From Dermatemys mawii (taxonomy: Eukaryota; Chordata; Testudines; Dermatemydidae), in contig ML677358.1 in assembly GCA_007922305.1 (NCBI GenBank), positions 11,053,343 to 11,117,342 on the forward strand: 64,000 nucleotides of DNA. The letters are read 5' to 3'. The notes beneath the pieces are model-generated. The model was not told the DNA's origin and searched no databases. It saw only the letters and a program-made list of their open reading frames with translations. The position numbers and the translations under genes are program-made. How positions within the stretch are numbered: position 1 is the first letter of the stretch; every line of letters starts with the position of its first letter. Positions 24,016-35,575 of the stretch are shown here, piece after piece.

Positions 24016-26333
24016 AGCCTGCTAGTTCTGCAGAGGTGGCCCTAGTAGGGGGACAGAGCACCTTGAATGACCCAAGAGAAGTCTCCTATTCAATTAAGGA
24101 TCTTCGAAGAAAGGTTTATTCAGCACTCCTTTTTCAGAAGGATGTGGTGTATTGAGGGAGAAGAGTGATAAGAAGTTAGGAGCCCTTCAGGACTTTAATC
24201 ACCTCAGTAAAAAGTGGTGTATTTTCCTAAATGAACTGGCAGGTTTTTCTCCATTCTGCCACTTTTGGGTCTGGCCCCTGACTGACGTTATACATTTGGA
24301 ATCTGAAAATCTATCCACCCCATCTCTCTTCCTCTGCTCAGAGTTAAACCCCTTTACATAATGCTACACATGCCCGGTGTGAGTGGAGTTGCGGAAAGGA
24401 TGAATTTGGTCAATCGTGTTTTGACAATATTTGATGGCTACTTTTTAAAATTTCCTCTTCCAACTGCGCAATTGTTTACCTCAGTGCACTGAATGACGAC
24501 TCTGGCTGCAGATGACACTGTACAGCTGTTCAATCTGTGAGATATTTGGGAAGGGAAATGTGAGATATTGCAGCTCTCAAACCAGGTTATTTATTCCAAG
24601 AGAGTCTAAAGGCAGGCTTAATTATGAAGAACCGCATTCAATTGAGTGCATTTTTCTGCAATTATAATCAATTAAAAATAAGTTTCCTGTGTCATCATAA
24701 AAAGATTTCCTTCTGCCATAATTTTCTAAGCAGTATAACTAGAAAGAAGAGTTATCTATAGAATATATTTGCCATGGAGAAAATGTAACGTTCCTACCAC
24801 TGAAAGAAATGGAATATAATATTTTTCAAGATTTAGAAGTGCCATGTTTAGCCTTTAAAATGTATCGGAAATTTCAGAAAAGTATTTTGTCCCTGAGGAG
24901 TATGTAAATATACCTGAGATTGAAGAAATATGTGGCCAGATAAGCAGCCTGTGAAATGAATGGAGTTATACTGATTTACAGCAGAGTAATGTGGTCCCCA
25001 CATTACACATACGATTGTTGTACATAGCAGTTTGCCAACATAAATTAGAAGGAATTAGGTGAACAATTAAATGATTCCATGGGGGAGGGAGGGTGGAGTC
25101 AGGGGCAATGACCAATTAAAAATTTTGGGAAATTCTTCTTTGATGGAGCCAGAGGTTATAACTAGTAGTATTTTGAGGTTGTTTCAGGAATTCTACTAGA
25201 AGGTTTCTCTGGAAATCTATGGCACAGAATCTCTCTCTGCTGCTATTTTCACTTGCTAGCAGCGTTTTGTTTTGGTTTTTTTCATGCTCAGAGGGAGGCA
25301 TATGATTCAAGTCAGAGTAGAGGGCTGGAGGTCTGAAACTCTGAGGAGCAGCTTTTCTGCTGTTCTAAATTGTCGTAACTCCATTGATTTAAATGCATCT
25401 ATTATCTTAATAGAGCCAGGGCTATTCATGTCAGATGTGGATCTGTTCTCTAATTTTTAGTGCTGCTTCTGAAAATAAGTTCTCTTCAATAGCTTTGGGC
25501 AAGTTAATTATCTTTGTGTCCTCCAATTCCCTACCTTTAAAGTGATGATCATACTGTTATTGAAGAGGGGAGAATGTGATGTGGACATGGCTTTTGGCTT
25601 ATTGTACCGAAACAAAACTCCAGTAAGCAATCTTTAAAAGGCCTGAAACAAACACAAAAGTCAGGAATTCAGAATTATGGATGGAATTCCATTTCAAGTT
25701 TATCTCCTTAAATCCTCATGTTATGCCTTGGTACTCTCCTATGCCCAGAGATAGATGTTCACATATTCAAACCCTAAACTCGATGATGAATAGGAGTTGT
25801 CCACATGGACTGCTAAGACAAGTATATGCTTTCAGTTATACAAGGCCCCGCTTCCCTTGCAATACTGTGGAAATTGCGGATTCTGAAATATTAGGCTTCC
25901 AACCGCAATTCTGACAGCAGGATCCCTACCATGCGTGAGGGTGTCAGCGGGAGCCCTTTATTACCACAAACAAGGTCCATTACTACTTTTCTGCAATTTT
26001 CCATGGCTTGTTCCAAACTCAGCCACAATTTTTTGACAATCATCCCATATTTCAGGACTTTAGTTATATCTGTCATCACTACGTGTTTGGTTTTCACAAT
26101 GTCTTGCCACAATTAGGTTACTTTAAGAGAAATCATTAGAACAGATTCTGAGCATAAAATTCTTATTAATTTTAATTTTTCTTTGCTAGGTGGTCGTGTC
26201 AGATTCTTACCACAAGTTCTGAGAGAATTTTGTTTTTATAGAAGCGTTAAAAACAAACCCATTTAATATTTATTTTTTAAAAAACTGTTGAAATGTTTAT
26301 TGACTTGTGTGGAGGTGTTTATTAAGAAAATAT
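24016..26333. other. Noncoding DNA with MIR-like trace and possible conserved element
   Basis: Around 25485-25560, CTTTGGGCAAGTTAATTATC and TACCTTTAAAGTGATGATCA suggest a MIR/CORE-SINE relic. At 24955-25000, GAATGGAGTTATACTGATTTACA is a decayed copy of the GAAGTCAATGG-type repeat. At 24613-24720 an AT-rich, homeodomain-site-like stretch contains the near-palindrome GCATTCAATTGAGTGC (24634-24649). No gene is recognised. Confidence 0.4.
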
Positions 26334-26595
26334 TAGAGCTGGTCAATTTATTTTTTGTGGGAAAATAAAAAAAATTTCAGTCTCCCAAAAACATTTCATT
26401 TTTTGTCAAAAGCAAAAACCTTAGTTTGCAAAACTGTGTTCAGAAAAACCTGAACATTTTTACAAAAAAAACTATTGAAAAGATTTTAGTTTCTGTTTTT
26501 TTTCTACAAAACCTTTTCCATTAAAATTTTTTCACTTTAATCCTAAAGCTTTTTTATTAAAAAAAAAGTTTCTGCAAAAAAGTTTGACCAGCTGT
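26334..26595. mobile_element. AT-rich MITE with TAGAGCTGGTCAA ends
   Basis: The left end TAGAGCTGGTCAA and the right end TTGACCAGCTGTA are inverted repeats with one mismatch. The body of about 262 bp is a mass of A and T runs (CATTTCATTTTTTGTC, GAAAAGATTTTAG and similar). Turtle genomes carry many such elements. I see no convincing target duplication. Confidence 0.65.
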
Positions 26596-28225
26596 AGTAA
26601 ACATATATTGGTTTTAGAAGTTGGCAGTTGAACAGAACATATAAATACAGCACATATATTTAGGGACATTTCAGAACTGGTTTGACAAGGTTAGCTCCTT
26701 ACCTCAGGAGACAAATTCTACTCTCTGCTGCATCTATGAAACATCGAACAGAGAGGTTTTATGGATGCAGCTGAGAAAAGAATTTTCCTCAGTAACAATA
26801 AAAAAATGAATTGCACTGCTTATGAGTTTTGTTCAGTGAGATGAGGATTGCACACAGTCCAATTCCGATTCCACTTAAACTAACAGGATGCAGAAGTGAC
26901 TCTGCTGAAGTCAGTCACATTATTACACTGATTAAAAATGGTGTTAGAAGGGAATCAGCTGCATACCTTTTTATGCCTCCTGCTGTTTATTTCATTACTT
27001 AGCATTGGATTGGAAGTCTGCTTTTTGGGGTCCAGCAGACTGGAACACCAAAGAAAATATAATTTAGTTTCAATGTGTTCAGCATTAATCGTTTCTAATG
27101 CAAATTCTCTGACCATTTTATTCATTTTAGTGTAAGACATCTCAATATATTTTCTTTCAGACAAGTGAAACCAGAGAAAAATATAGGGGCATTAATCACC
27201 TGAAGATATACCTGTACTAGCTAATCAAACAGCAAGCCAACTTTAAGTCTATTGCATTTTATCACCCGTAAAAGATAACTCACACTTTCTGTTCCATTTT
27301 ATGTTTATTCTGTTTGTTGCTACTCACTCAGAATTCAGGAGCTGATTCTAACACACATAAAGTTTAGGACAGAGAAAGTATTACTTTGTTGCCAACAGGG
27401 TACTTTACGATATCATGCAAACACTGAAACGGTTTTTAAAATAAAGGAAGGTAGATTGATATCAGTGTAAATACATAAATATTTACTTGCCTTATAAAAC
27501 TTTTAGTCCATTTATAGTGGAAGGCCCTGAACCAAACAATAGGCCATAGCAAGCGAGATCCGCCCATCAGCATCAAAAACCTCACTAGGGAAAAGTTAGG
27601 CATTTGCCCTTGAACACAATAGCACTACTTACACCCACAAACTAGGCCCTGAAACCCATGCATGGATGCGGCAGTGGGAGCGGTCAGTGTCAGGCAGCAT
27701 TTTGTGACCAACGAGGCTAGTAAATGAAGGTGAAGGGAGATGTCAGACTGCCGCAAAGTCACCTTCTTTGTGATAGCTCAAGGGAGAAGCAGCAGTGGTA
27801 AGGGCAGCCAAGAATTCATAGGCTATTGTATCAAGAATTACATGGCTCAATCTGCACCTTGTGGCCAGCCTGTCTAGCACCCACCTGCAACAGGAAAGAG
27901 TTTCCCCTCCTCTACTGCCCTGTAGGGTAGAATCAGGCCACTTTGTGATTCCCAGTGATCCTAAAGATTTGGGAGAGCAGTGATCCTATCCCTGCCTCCA
28001 CAGAAGCTGCAAGTTGAGAGAGGTGCTGACTCCCCTGTGTTCTCAGAATATAAACAGGGGGCATCCTGCTCCAAGAGAAAGCACTTACCCTTGCCAAAAA
28101 GAAGAACTGTAAGGCGGAAGGACCCCCAAAGCCTGGGAGAAAGGGGTCACGCACCTTGCTGTGTTGTAGTCACAAACCCTGGCACCGAGAGGAATTGCAC
28201 ACATACTGATCTGTGCCCACTCACA
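26596..28225. other. Anonymous noncoding DNA
   Basis: A decayed GAAGTCAATGG-type copy lies near 26860-26935 (CTGAAGTCAGTCACATTATTACACTG). The rest carries no feature I can name. From about 27600 base composition becomes less AT-rich. Confidence 0.4.
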
Positions 28226-28753
28226 ATGGCCAGCTTTGCACACACCACCGCAGAACAGTATCTGAGTGAGAACTCTAAGATTTCTGTGCTTACACAGCAC
28301 CTGCGGGTGCACATTACAAAGGCATGCTTCAAAGCAGCCTTGACCAGAGATACAATGCAGGCTTCTTACTCTGCATACGTGCAGCCAGGACCAGAACATG
28401 GAATGCAAGCTCAGCTACACCTCCATTTTTCAATAACCCATGCAGAATGTGCACGAGCCCATTGGCCTTTGGTTCAATCAATTACACCTGAGTGCACACC
28501 CATCCCAGTGCTCAGTGGAAAAACACTAGGGGTCTCTGTCATGCAAGTTTCTTGGTGCGATATAACATCCTTTTCTCGAGCCTTGGAACAATGGAAGGGG
28601 CAAGAGAGTGAGAGATGGGGGAACATTCATGGAGAAGTCCAAGGAAGATCTCATTTAAAAACATTGATTAATATTGTTGTGCCATTTAATTTCTCATTAA
28701 AACCAGTATCTCAAAGCTGGGAACAATTTGCGCCATGTTCTCCACTTGTTTAA
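28226..28753 (+). other. Longest ATG open frame (175 codons), status unknown
   Basis: The frame stays open back to 27980, but there the initiator would be GTG, which is irrelevant in a vertebrate. The first ATG is at 28226 in a good context (ACAATGG). The predicted 175-residue protein starts MASFAHTTAEQYL and shows no signal peptide, membrane segment, zinc finger or retroelement motif that I recognise. It has no visible promoter or AATAAA just downstream, and another frame is open antisense at 28085-28408. An exon or a chance frame in GC-richer DNA are both possible, and chance is more likely. Confidence 0.15.
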
Positions 28754-29457
28754 TCTTTATGCTGCCACTCAAAAAATTTAATTTTATACAGTTTCCTCTG
28801 TCCATAGCAATCTTTCTGACACAGTGGTTGATTAATTTTGTGTCATTGTTTGCTTCATTACAAGATGAATCACTAGAGGAGAGAATATATAGCACTTCGG
28901 TAAGAAAATAGATCACATTACTGTAACTGTGCAATAGCTCAAAGTGACTTCATTTTAATTGAAGCCTCAGTCAAATAATGTAGTTAAATCAGTTTTAATC
29001 AGTTATGGAATATAGCGAGCCAACTAAAGGACACACTTGCTTGCATTACTCATTTCCTGGCAGTTGGTGCTCATGGTCCTTAAGGACTCAGATTTATCTC
29101 TAGCTCTTAAAGCACCAAGATATTTTTTTTGTAACATAGACCCTGTAAAGATGAAGAGATGTATCAAAAGGTCCAAAACTCTAAAAACAATGGTTGGCCT
29201 CCTCTGGAAGTTTACCGGATGGTAAGGCTAATGAGGAACGGTAAGCAATCAAAAAGGGCATAAATTGAATCTAGTTTTGGAAAAGTTTAAATGAGTAAAG
29301 GCAACAGAAAACAGAAAAGGAGTCATTAATTTTAATGGCAACATTTGAGCCTCTACCATCTCCTCAACAGAGCACGCAAACCCTGAGCTAGTATCCAATG
29401 CTCCATCCCTCCCTCCTTCCCCAGGATGTGGCTTTTTTGGTAATTCAGAAACCTGAC
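28754..29457. other. Anonymous noncoding DNA
   Basis: AT-rich, with no gene, RNA or repeat end recognised. Confidence 0.45.
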
Positions 29458-30220
29458 TGTCACAATTCCAGGGTAACTGCAGCTGTATTTCCCGCTTCGT
29501 GACCAAACAAGGGCACCTACTTTAGGCTTCCGTCTCCCAGCCATCACCTCTCCTGGTTGGAGACCCATGTCTCACTTCCCCATGCCTGGGATTTTAAAGC
29601 TGCCCAGCTCTCTGACTTCCACTGTGATATTCCCAGCAAGCCAGACTGCCTAAAAGGCCAGCACCTGCACATAGCTTTCTCTCCAAATCCTAGCATCAGT
29701 GTATTTTCTCACAATTATAAGTTACCAGGCAGCCCCTTTTAAGCAAGCACATTTATTCTTAAGGTAAAAGCATAACAGAGAAAGCATTTTAAAACAATAA
29801 AAGCATGTACACACATGCTACAAAGCTTGCCAGATGTCACTGCCAATTCTAATCTAGGGCTCTAGAAGGGGTTAGTTCTTCAATACCCACAACTGGATCT
29901 TCCCTGCGGTTACAAGTTCATCCATCTTAGATCCAGAACCAGAACAGAGACTGGGCAGATCAGCTGTTTCTTTATACAGCTTAGGCCTTTGATTTTGGCT
30001 TTCCATAATAGGTAATCAGGAGTCAATGACTCCCTCCCTCCTCAGGGAATCATTTCAAAAGTGGGGGTGAAGGGGAAATAAGGTTTAAGTAGTTTGCATT
30101 AACCTCTCCCTAGAGATTCCCCAGGAAATCCCATTAATGCTTCTTGCTCCAAAAGTCCATATTTGTCTAGCACATTTTCAATAAAGTCTTTTGAACTCGT
30201 AAGTGTTATATTTGTCACAA
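29458..30220 (+). repeat. LTR-like element, possible solo LTR
   Basis: The block opens with TGTCACAATTCC and closes with TTTGTCACAA, so it starts TG and can end CA. An AATAAA signal lies at 30180-30185, about 35-40 bp before the end, and a possible TATA box (TTTATACA) near 29970. That layout fits a plus-strand LTR, and the wording resembles turtle endogenous retrovirus LTRs. Alternatively the perfect 8-mer TGTCACAA at both ends (29458-29465, 30213-30220) is a target duplication around a different element. No internal viral genes adjoin it. Confidence 0.4.
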
Positions 30221-31148
30221 GGAGCACAGCATAAATGTCCTCCATGAGCTGGGCTGTTCCTATGGTTTTGGTACAGGACCATCTCTAGTTACCTGTCCCT
30301 AAAAGAGGATTACACCACTTTTCTATGCTGGTTGGAATTAACAAAAAACACATGCAATCATTAATCAGTAGAAACTTCTCTGCATCTTCAAGGCTGGGTT
30401 CTAGCCCCTGAACTGATGGAGACTCAGCAGCAGACCAGCTCTGAGTTCCTATCACAGTAACACAAACAAGAAGTTGTGTAATGATGTTTCTTTCTGGTGA
30501 AAAAAAACCCTTATGAATCTTAGGTCCTCTTTTCCCTTTAATTGCACATTTTGTCAAGTCTTGTTTTAAAGGGAATTTCCTAAATTGAAATCTTAACAGT
30601 TGAAACATCTGTCACCAGAGCAGAGGGAAATGGTAGAAGGTTATGAATCAGTGTTGTTATCATTGTTCTTTCTACAGTTAATATTTAATCAACACAAAAC
30701 TCCTGATGGTTGTGGGTTTGGATTTTTAATTTTGTTGAATCTGCCCTTGAAATACAACTCATTAACTTCTAAAAATTAATTGGTTACAAAGTGGCCAGAC
30801 TTCTCCCCAGCTCACAATACAACTATTCAGGAATGAGGAGATCTATAAGGACAACAGAAGAAAAATCCTCTCCATCACGCTGTCCCACAGAAGCAATTCT
30901 AGCCACAGCCGTAACCCTGCCTCTATTCTTGCAGCGTGCTGGGAAACTTGACTCTCTAATTCCTCAAGCCAGACCCCATCCCTCAACTGCCTTACCCCAG
31001 CCTTCTCCCTGCTGCTCTGGCCTCTGCGTTATGCCAAGTATATTTATCTCCTGAGTGGCCTCACCAAATGCTGTCCCTTTAATGCATTAGCACGGCCAGA
31101 AAAATCCAATTTCAGAAAAGGAGGAACGATTTGCTCCAGCTTCAGTAG
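30221..31148. other. Anonymous noncoding DNA
   Basis: Includes a C-rich part near 30880-31070 with an 87-codon frame of no recognisable kind. Confidence 0.45.
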
Positions 31149-31225
31149 CTGTACACCAACAGATCAATGCTGAACAAAGAACAAGTCCCTGCCCTGAAGG
31201 GTTTACGAGCCTAAAGGAGCAGAAA
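31149..31225 (-). repeat. SINE tail fragment, reverse orientation
   Basis: GAACAAGTCCCTGCCCTGAA followed by GGGTTTACGAGCCTAAA is the reverse-complement form of the conserved SINE module seen forward at 31990-32194. Only this module is left. Confidence 0.5.
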
Positions 31226-31813
31226 GTTGCCTTGCACCTGTCAAGAGGTACTCAACCCTTCACAGGAACAGGGCCTTAAAGGCACAAGGAAAAACCAGCA
31301 GTACACGACAAGACAGACTGTACACAATGTGGAGTGGTTATTGGAGCTGAAATGCTGCACAAAATCAGTGATTTAAAAGAGCTTCATCAGTTTTGGACAT
31401 CAAAGATAAAGTGAGAGGAAAGAACATTTCCCAACTTCTCCACAGCCACAGGAGCCAAGGGGAAGAGAAGAATACTACAGAAAGCTTCATTGTTTAGAAC
31501 TAGATCCATAGGTGGCTAGTTAGGTCACTTGTCTTTTGATCTTAAACTAAGTATAACGAGCTAAAAGGAACAGTTCCACCTTTTATACATGACATATTGG
31601 CTGATGACTGCATGCAAAATATTTATTTTTCTGAAAAATATTTTCCCTCAAATACAGGAGAATAATCCCAACACTTTATTGCTTATTCAAAGGATCTTTT
31701 ATGTGTCCAGCTCCTAAAGTTTAGTTGAACTTTGCATGCTCTTTTGCATTTTTTTTGCTGACCTTTAGGTAATCCTTCCACTTCATTTATATTCTGGTGA
31801 CAGCAGAAATTTT

Positions 31814-31858
31814 AATAAATTGTAAATGCAGATTTTATACAATAAATTGTAAATGCAG
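31814..31858. repeat. 27-bp spaced direct duplication
   Basis: AATAAATTGTAAATGCAG occurs twice, at 31814-31831 and 31841-31858, giving a 27-bp period with perfect identity over 18 bp. Confidence 0.8.
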
Positions 31859-31989
31859 GTGCCTCAATATTAAGGGCCAAATCCTGTTGCCTGGAGCAAA
31901 ACCCACATAAAAAAGGTCATTGGTCTGTGCTAAGAAGTCACACGGCTAAGGTAACCCTTAACTCTAATGGCCTAACCACACTATTGTGT

Positions 31990-32194
31990 GACATAGAGAA
32001 GTTAATCTCTCGTGCCTCAGTGCCCCATCTGTAAAATGGGGATACTAACACTTCCTTTCTCCCACACTTTGCCTTATCAATTTAGATCATAAGTTCATCA
32101 GGGCAGGGGTATCTCTTACTGTGTGTCTGGATAGTGCCCGACCTATGTTGTGGCTTTGCGTGCTACTGGAGCACAAATTAATAATAATAATAGG
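31990..32194 (+). repeat. tRNA/CORE-type SINE with TAA tail
   Basis: The order is GTGCCTCAGTGCCCCATCTG, TAAAATGGGGATACTAACAC, AAGTTCATCAGGGCAGGGG, TCTCTTACTGTGTGTCTGG, ATAGTGCCC and a terminal ATTAATAATAATAATAG. This matches the 3' body and TAA-repeat tail of the turtle tRNA-derived SINE family. The tRNA head is degraded or absent. It is the best SINE copy in the window. Confidence 0.7.
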
Positions 32195-33400
32195 GAATAC
32201 CACAAAGCTGGTTCTCCCTTATTGAAACTCATTCCAGTCTCTCTCCAGGCAAGCTGACCCCTCCAATTTGTCCAAATGCAGAAAACCAGTCAACATTATT
32301 TGTGATAATGGGACACTGATTTCTATTTCCCATTGCAGTGGGTCACCAAAAAAACAAAAGAGTAGACTCAACAATTGTAACATCATGGGCCCCTGGAGCT
32401 CTTTTCTGTCAGTCATTCCTGAGCTGGACAGCTTGTTTTTATTTAGCTTTGTGAGTCTTTTGCCTTCATTTTGTACTGTCTTCAGTGGAGTGTGAGAATG
32501 CTTTTAGCACACCTTGTTTCACATCACTTGTCCTCCATGCCTCCTGCCACTGCTCCTTCTCCAGATGAAAAGCTCATAAGGATGGAGATTTGCCTCTCTG
32601 GCCGCAGAAACAGGCAGAATATTTTGTATTTATATTACAATTAATTCTATTACCAAGATGAAAAAAAGTTTTGCATGAAAGATGTTATACATATAATTGC
32701 TGGTTTCTTCTTGGGTTTTACCTTGACAGTAAGAATTGGGTCTAGCATGTTTTTACAGACTGTTCTCACACAGGAGGAATGGGCAATGTGAATTTCTTTG
32801 TTTTCGGCATTCAACATTTTTATTATACTCAAGCAGAATGGTTGAAGTGCAATATTATATCTATATATGTATGTAACACCAACCCACCATTCTCACCCTA
32901 AAAAAAAATATGGCAGACGACCTTCCTGCACTTGAAAAAGTGAGAAACAGAAGTCGTCAGATCTAATTTGCAAGCAGTTCAGAGAAGCGTTTCTCTCCTT
33001 TACTTCCTTCAGTGTAATCTGTGGCAGAGGACTGTGGTTACTAACAGTAATTCCATTTAAATACTCTTGACAAAAGCAATAAAAATATGTGAAGTAAGGA
33101 AGTGAAACAGACTTTGGAATGTGATTCCATTCTTTAATCTGTAAGAGGGCACATGATAAACAAAGCTTTGTATTCAATCAAGCCTTCATTACCTTACTTT
33201 TAATAAATATTCATTTCCCTACAGAGCTTCTTTGCAAAACATAGCCTTGATTATGTTTTGCAGCTTGCAAATACTATATTATGCAGTCATAGTAGACATT
33301 TTGGTACCAAATACGAAAGAGATTTATTCTACATAGCAATTGTTTGGAAATAGTATTGTCCAGGAGTTAGAGCATGAAATTGTTGCTTCTGTCAGTGATG
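32195..33400. other. Anonymous noncoding DNA
   Basis: No gene recognised. Frames of up to 94 codons on the minus strand are unremarkable. Confidence 0.45.
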
Positions 33401-33500
33401 TCCTGTTTGACCTTGGGCAAGTAACTTAACCTTTCTGTACTTCATTTTACTCATCAGTATTATGAAGATAATGATGTGTACCTCACCTTAGCAAAATATT
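33401..33500 (+). repeat. MIR/CORE-SINE-like relic
   Basis: TTTGACCTTGGGCAAGTAAC, TTAACCTTTCTGTACTTC and TTACTCATCAGTATTATGAA follow the ancient amniote order GACCTTGGGCAAGTCAC...CTCAGTTTCC...ATCTGTAAAATG. It is very diverged. Confidence 0.65.
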
Positions 33501-34169
33501 TTGTGTAGGCTTGATTCTGCTTTCAGTAAGCCCAAAGAGAATTTTGCTGATGATTTCAATGGGAGCAGAAGTAGGCTTGTATGCGTACAGAAGAATTATT
33601 AATACGACAGAATGAATTATTTTACAGTATAATATAAAGATTCAAAACATAAAGAATATTGTTCATGATTCATGAAGATTATACTTTAAAAGTAAAATTA
33701 ATTCAGTACACGTTATAATAAATTGTTGGAGTCCTAATCTTTCCATCGCTCTTGTCCTCCTAAAAAGTTGATTCCTCTGTCCCACCACATAAAAATATCT
33801 AGTACAAAATCTTTGACACTATAACCCAGATCAACTTATCAAAAAAGAAGAGTCATCAATTTAGAAGCCCCCCTTCATAAGAAATAACTAAGCAATATAA
33901 TCATCTAGAACAATTAGTTAATTCCCAGATAAAAAATAATTGTGGTGGAATTATAGGTTAGAGCATGTAAACTTTTAAACTCCACTGATAGCCCAGAACA
34001 ACTATTAGAAACCCAATGAAGATTTAACTTCAAAGAAACCCAGTCTAAAGTATGGCAATTCACATTTAAGATATGATACAAGCTTAACTCTGCCTCCAAA
34101 TGAGTTCAGCTGTCCATCTTCCTGTCTTGGTTTTTTTCATGCATATGGTAAAATACTTAATGTTATACG
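33501..34169. other. Anonymous noncoding DNA
   Basis: GATTTCAATGGGAGCAGAAG at about 33553-33572 is a GAAGTCAATGG-type copy. Nothing else is recognised. Confidence 0.4.
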
Positions 34170-34428
34170 TGTCAGGCAACCAGGACGAGGGCAGTCTAGT
34201 GGGCAGCATAGGCCTCAGGCCCAGTGCTTGGAGCAGGCCTCAGGAACGAAGGACTACGCTCAAAGACAGGGTCAGTAGTCAGAAGCCAGAGCCATGGGTC
34301 AAGCTGGAGGTCCGGAACTGGAGCCAGCAGGGTGACAGGCAAGGAGGGGCTGAAGGCAGGGGCAGGACAGAATCAAGGCAGGAGCAGGAGAAACAAGGTA
34401 ACTCAGGAGAAGTCACAGAGGTGGGCAT
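34170..34428. repeat. Purine-rich internal-repeat element (GGTCAGAAGCCAGAG type)
   Basis: G- and A-rich sequence contains repeated variants of CAGGGTCAGTAGTCAGAAGC, GCCAGAGCCATGGGTCAAGC and GGCAGGGGCAGGAC. I recognise this style as a turtle interspersed repeat with an internal short tandem structure. Ends are not defined. The 120-codon frame across it is compositional. Confidence 0.5.
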
Positions 34429-35436
34429 GAAGAGCCAGTGGTTCTTCCAAATTCCTCCTTAAAGTTAAATTCTACAATAAGATCCTTTAATTTTAACTCA
34501 AAGTATAATATACAGCACATGTATTTCTTTTAAACTGTTTTGCTTAGCATTTGGGCCACCTATATATCATAGCTATATCCAAACTCTCATTGACTTCAGT
34601 TGGAGTAGGATTGGGTTCTAAATGTCTCCATGGTGTGTGTTTGATTTATTGCCAGATCCAGCTTGCCTTTCACAAGGAAGTGGTCCCACAGAAGTCAGTA
34701 GGGACTATTCATGTAAATAAACTGACCAAGGGTGATCCCTTAGACTGAGTTTTCCCTGGTTTTTGAAGCATCAGGAAGCACAAACACAGCTGGCACTCAG
34801 CAAACAACATAAGTCATAATTAGAGGTGGTCCTGAATTGGTACCCTGATTCTAAACACTCCTGAACTTCATAAGTATGTGAGATCAGAACCTGAATATCA
34901 ATCTGAATTTTACAGTTTGACCTCAGACATCCGCTAATACGGAGCCTACTATCCTAACAGTGGAAGGAAAACTTCCCCTTAGCTTTAGCTGTCTTTGGAT
35001 CAGGCATTGGGTTCAGAAGACAATCCTCATCAGTAGTAGTAAGTGCATACTAATGTTTTACTGTCTTCTGGCCAATTGGACCAAATAATGAATTAACAAA
35101 CAATGACTATTATCTGCAGAGTGGGAGCGTATTTCTTTCAGTGCTGTGCAGTCCATTTTTTGTGCATGACTGCTATGCAACCTGTAATGCTTCTTTTCTC
35201 TTGAAGAGTTATTATCCTCTCTCTGCCCCATAAAAGAATGATTCAGAGTAAGGACTATTCAAATGGATAATTGACTGTACTATAGTTACAACTGAATTAT
35301 AAATAAAATGCACCCCAAAACATGGTTATAATTAAAACATTCACACTATCTGTAAATTACATTTATCCCATCAGACAGCACTATAGCAATAACTGGAAGC
35401 CTGTTGGAATTACAAGATTCAGTTATTGAAAACAAG
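34429..35436. other. Noncoding DNA with dispersed motif copies
   Basis: CTCATTGACTTCAGTTGGAG (34578 onwards) and AGAAGTCAGTAGGGACTATT (34690 onwards) are GAAGTCAATGG-type copies. At 34815-34940, AGAGGTGGTCCTGAATTGG and later CTGAACTT, CTGAATAT blocks suggest another decayed repeat. No gene is recognised. Confidence 0.4.
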
Positions 35437-35444
35437 ATTTTAGG

Positions 35445-35567
35445 CTAGGGGGACCAGATAATAAATGTGAAAAACTGGGACGCGGGTGAGGGGTAATAGG
35501 AGCCCATATAAGAAAAACACCCCAAAATTGCGACTGTCCCTATAAAATCAGGACATCTGGTCACCCT
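35445..35567. mobile_element. 123-bp hAT-like MITE with perfect 8-bp target duplication
   Basis: The left end (CT)AGGGGGACCAGAT and right end ATCTGGTCACCCT are terminal inverted repeats. ATTTTAGG stands on both sides (35437-35444 and 35568-35575), a perfect 8-bp duplication that suggests hAT-type insertion. The middle reads GACTGTCCCTATAAAATCAGG, characteristic of a very common turtle MITE. It has no coding capacity. A second copy of exactly the same length lies at 42361-42483. Confidence 0.9.
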
Positions 35568-35575
35568 ATTTTAGG

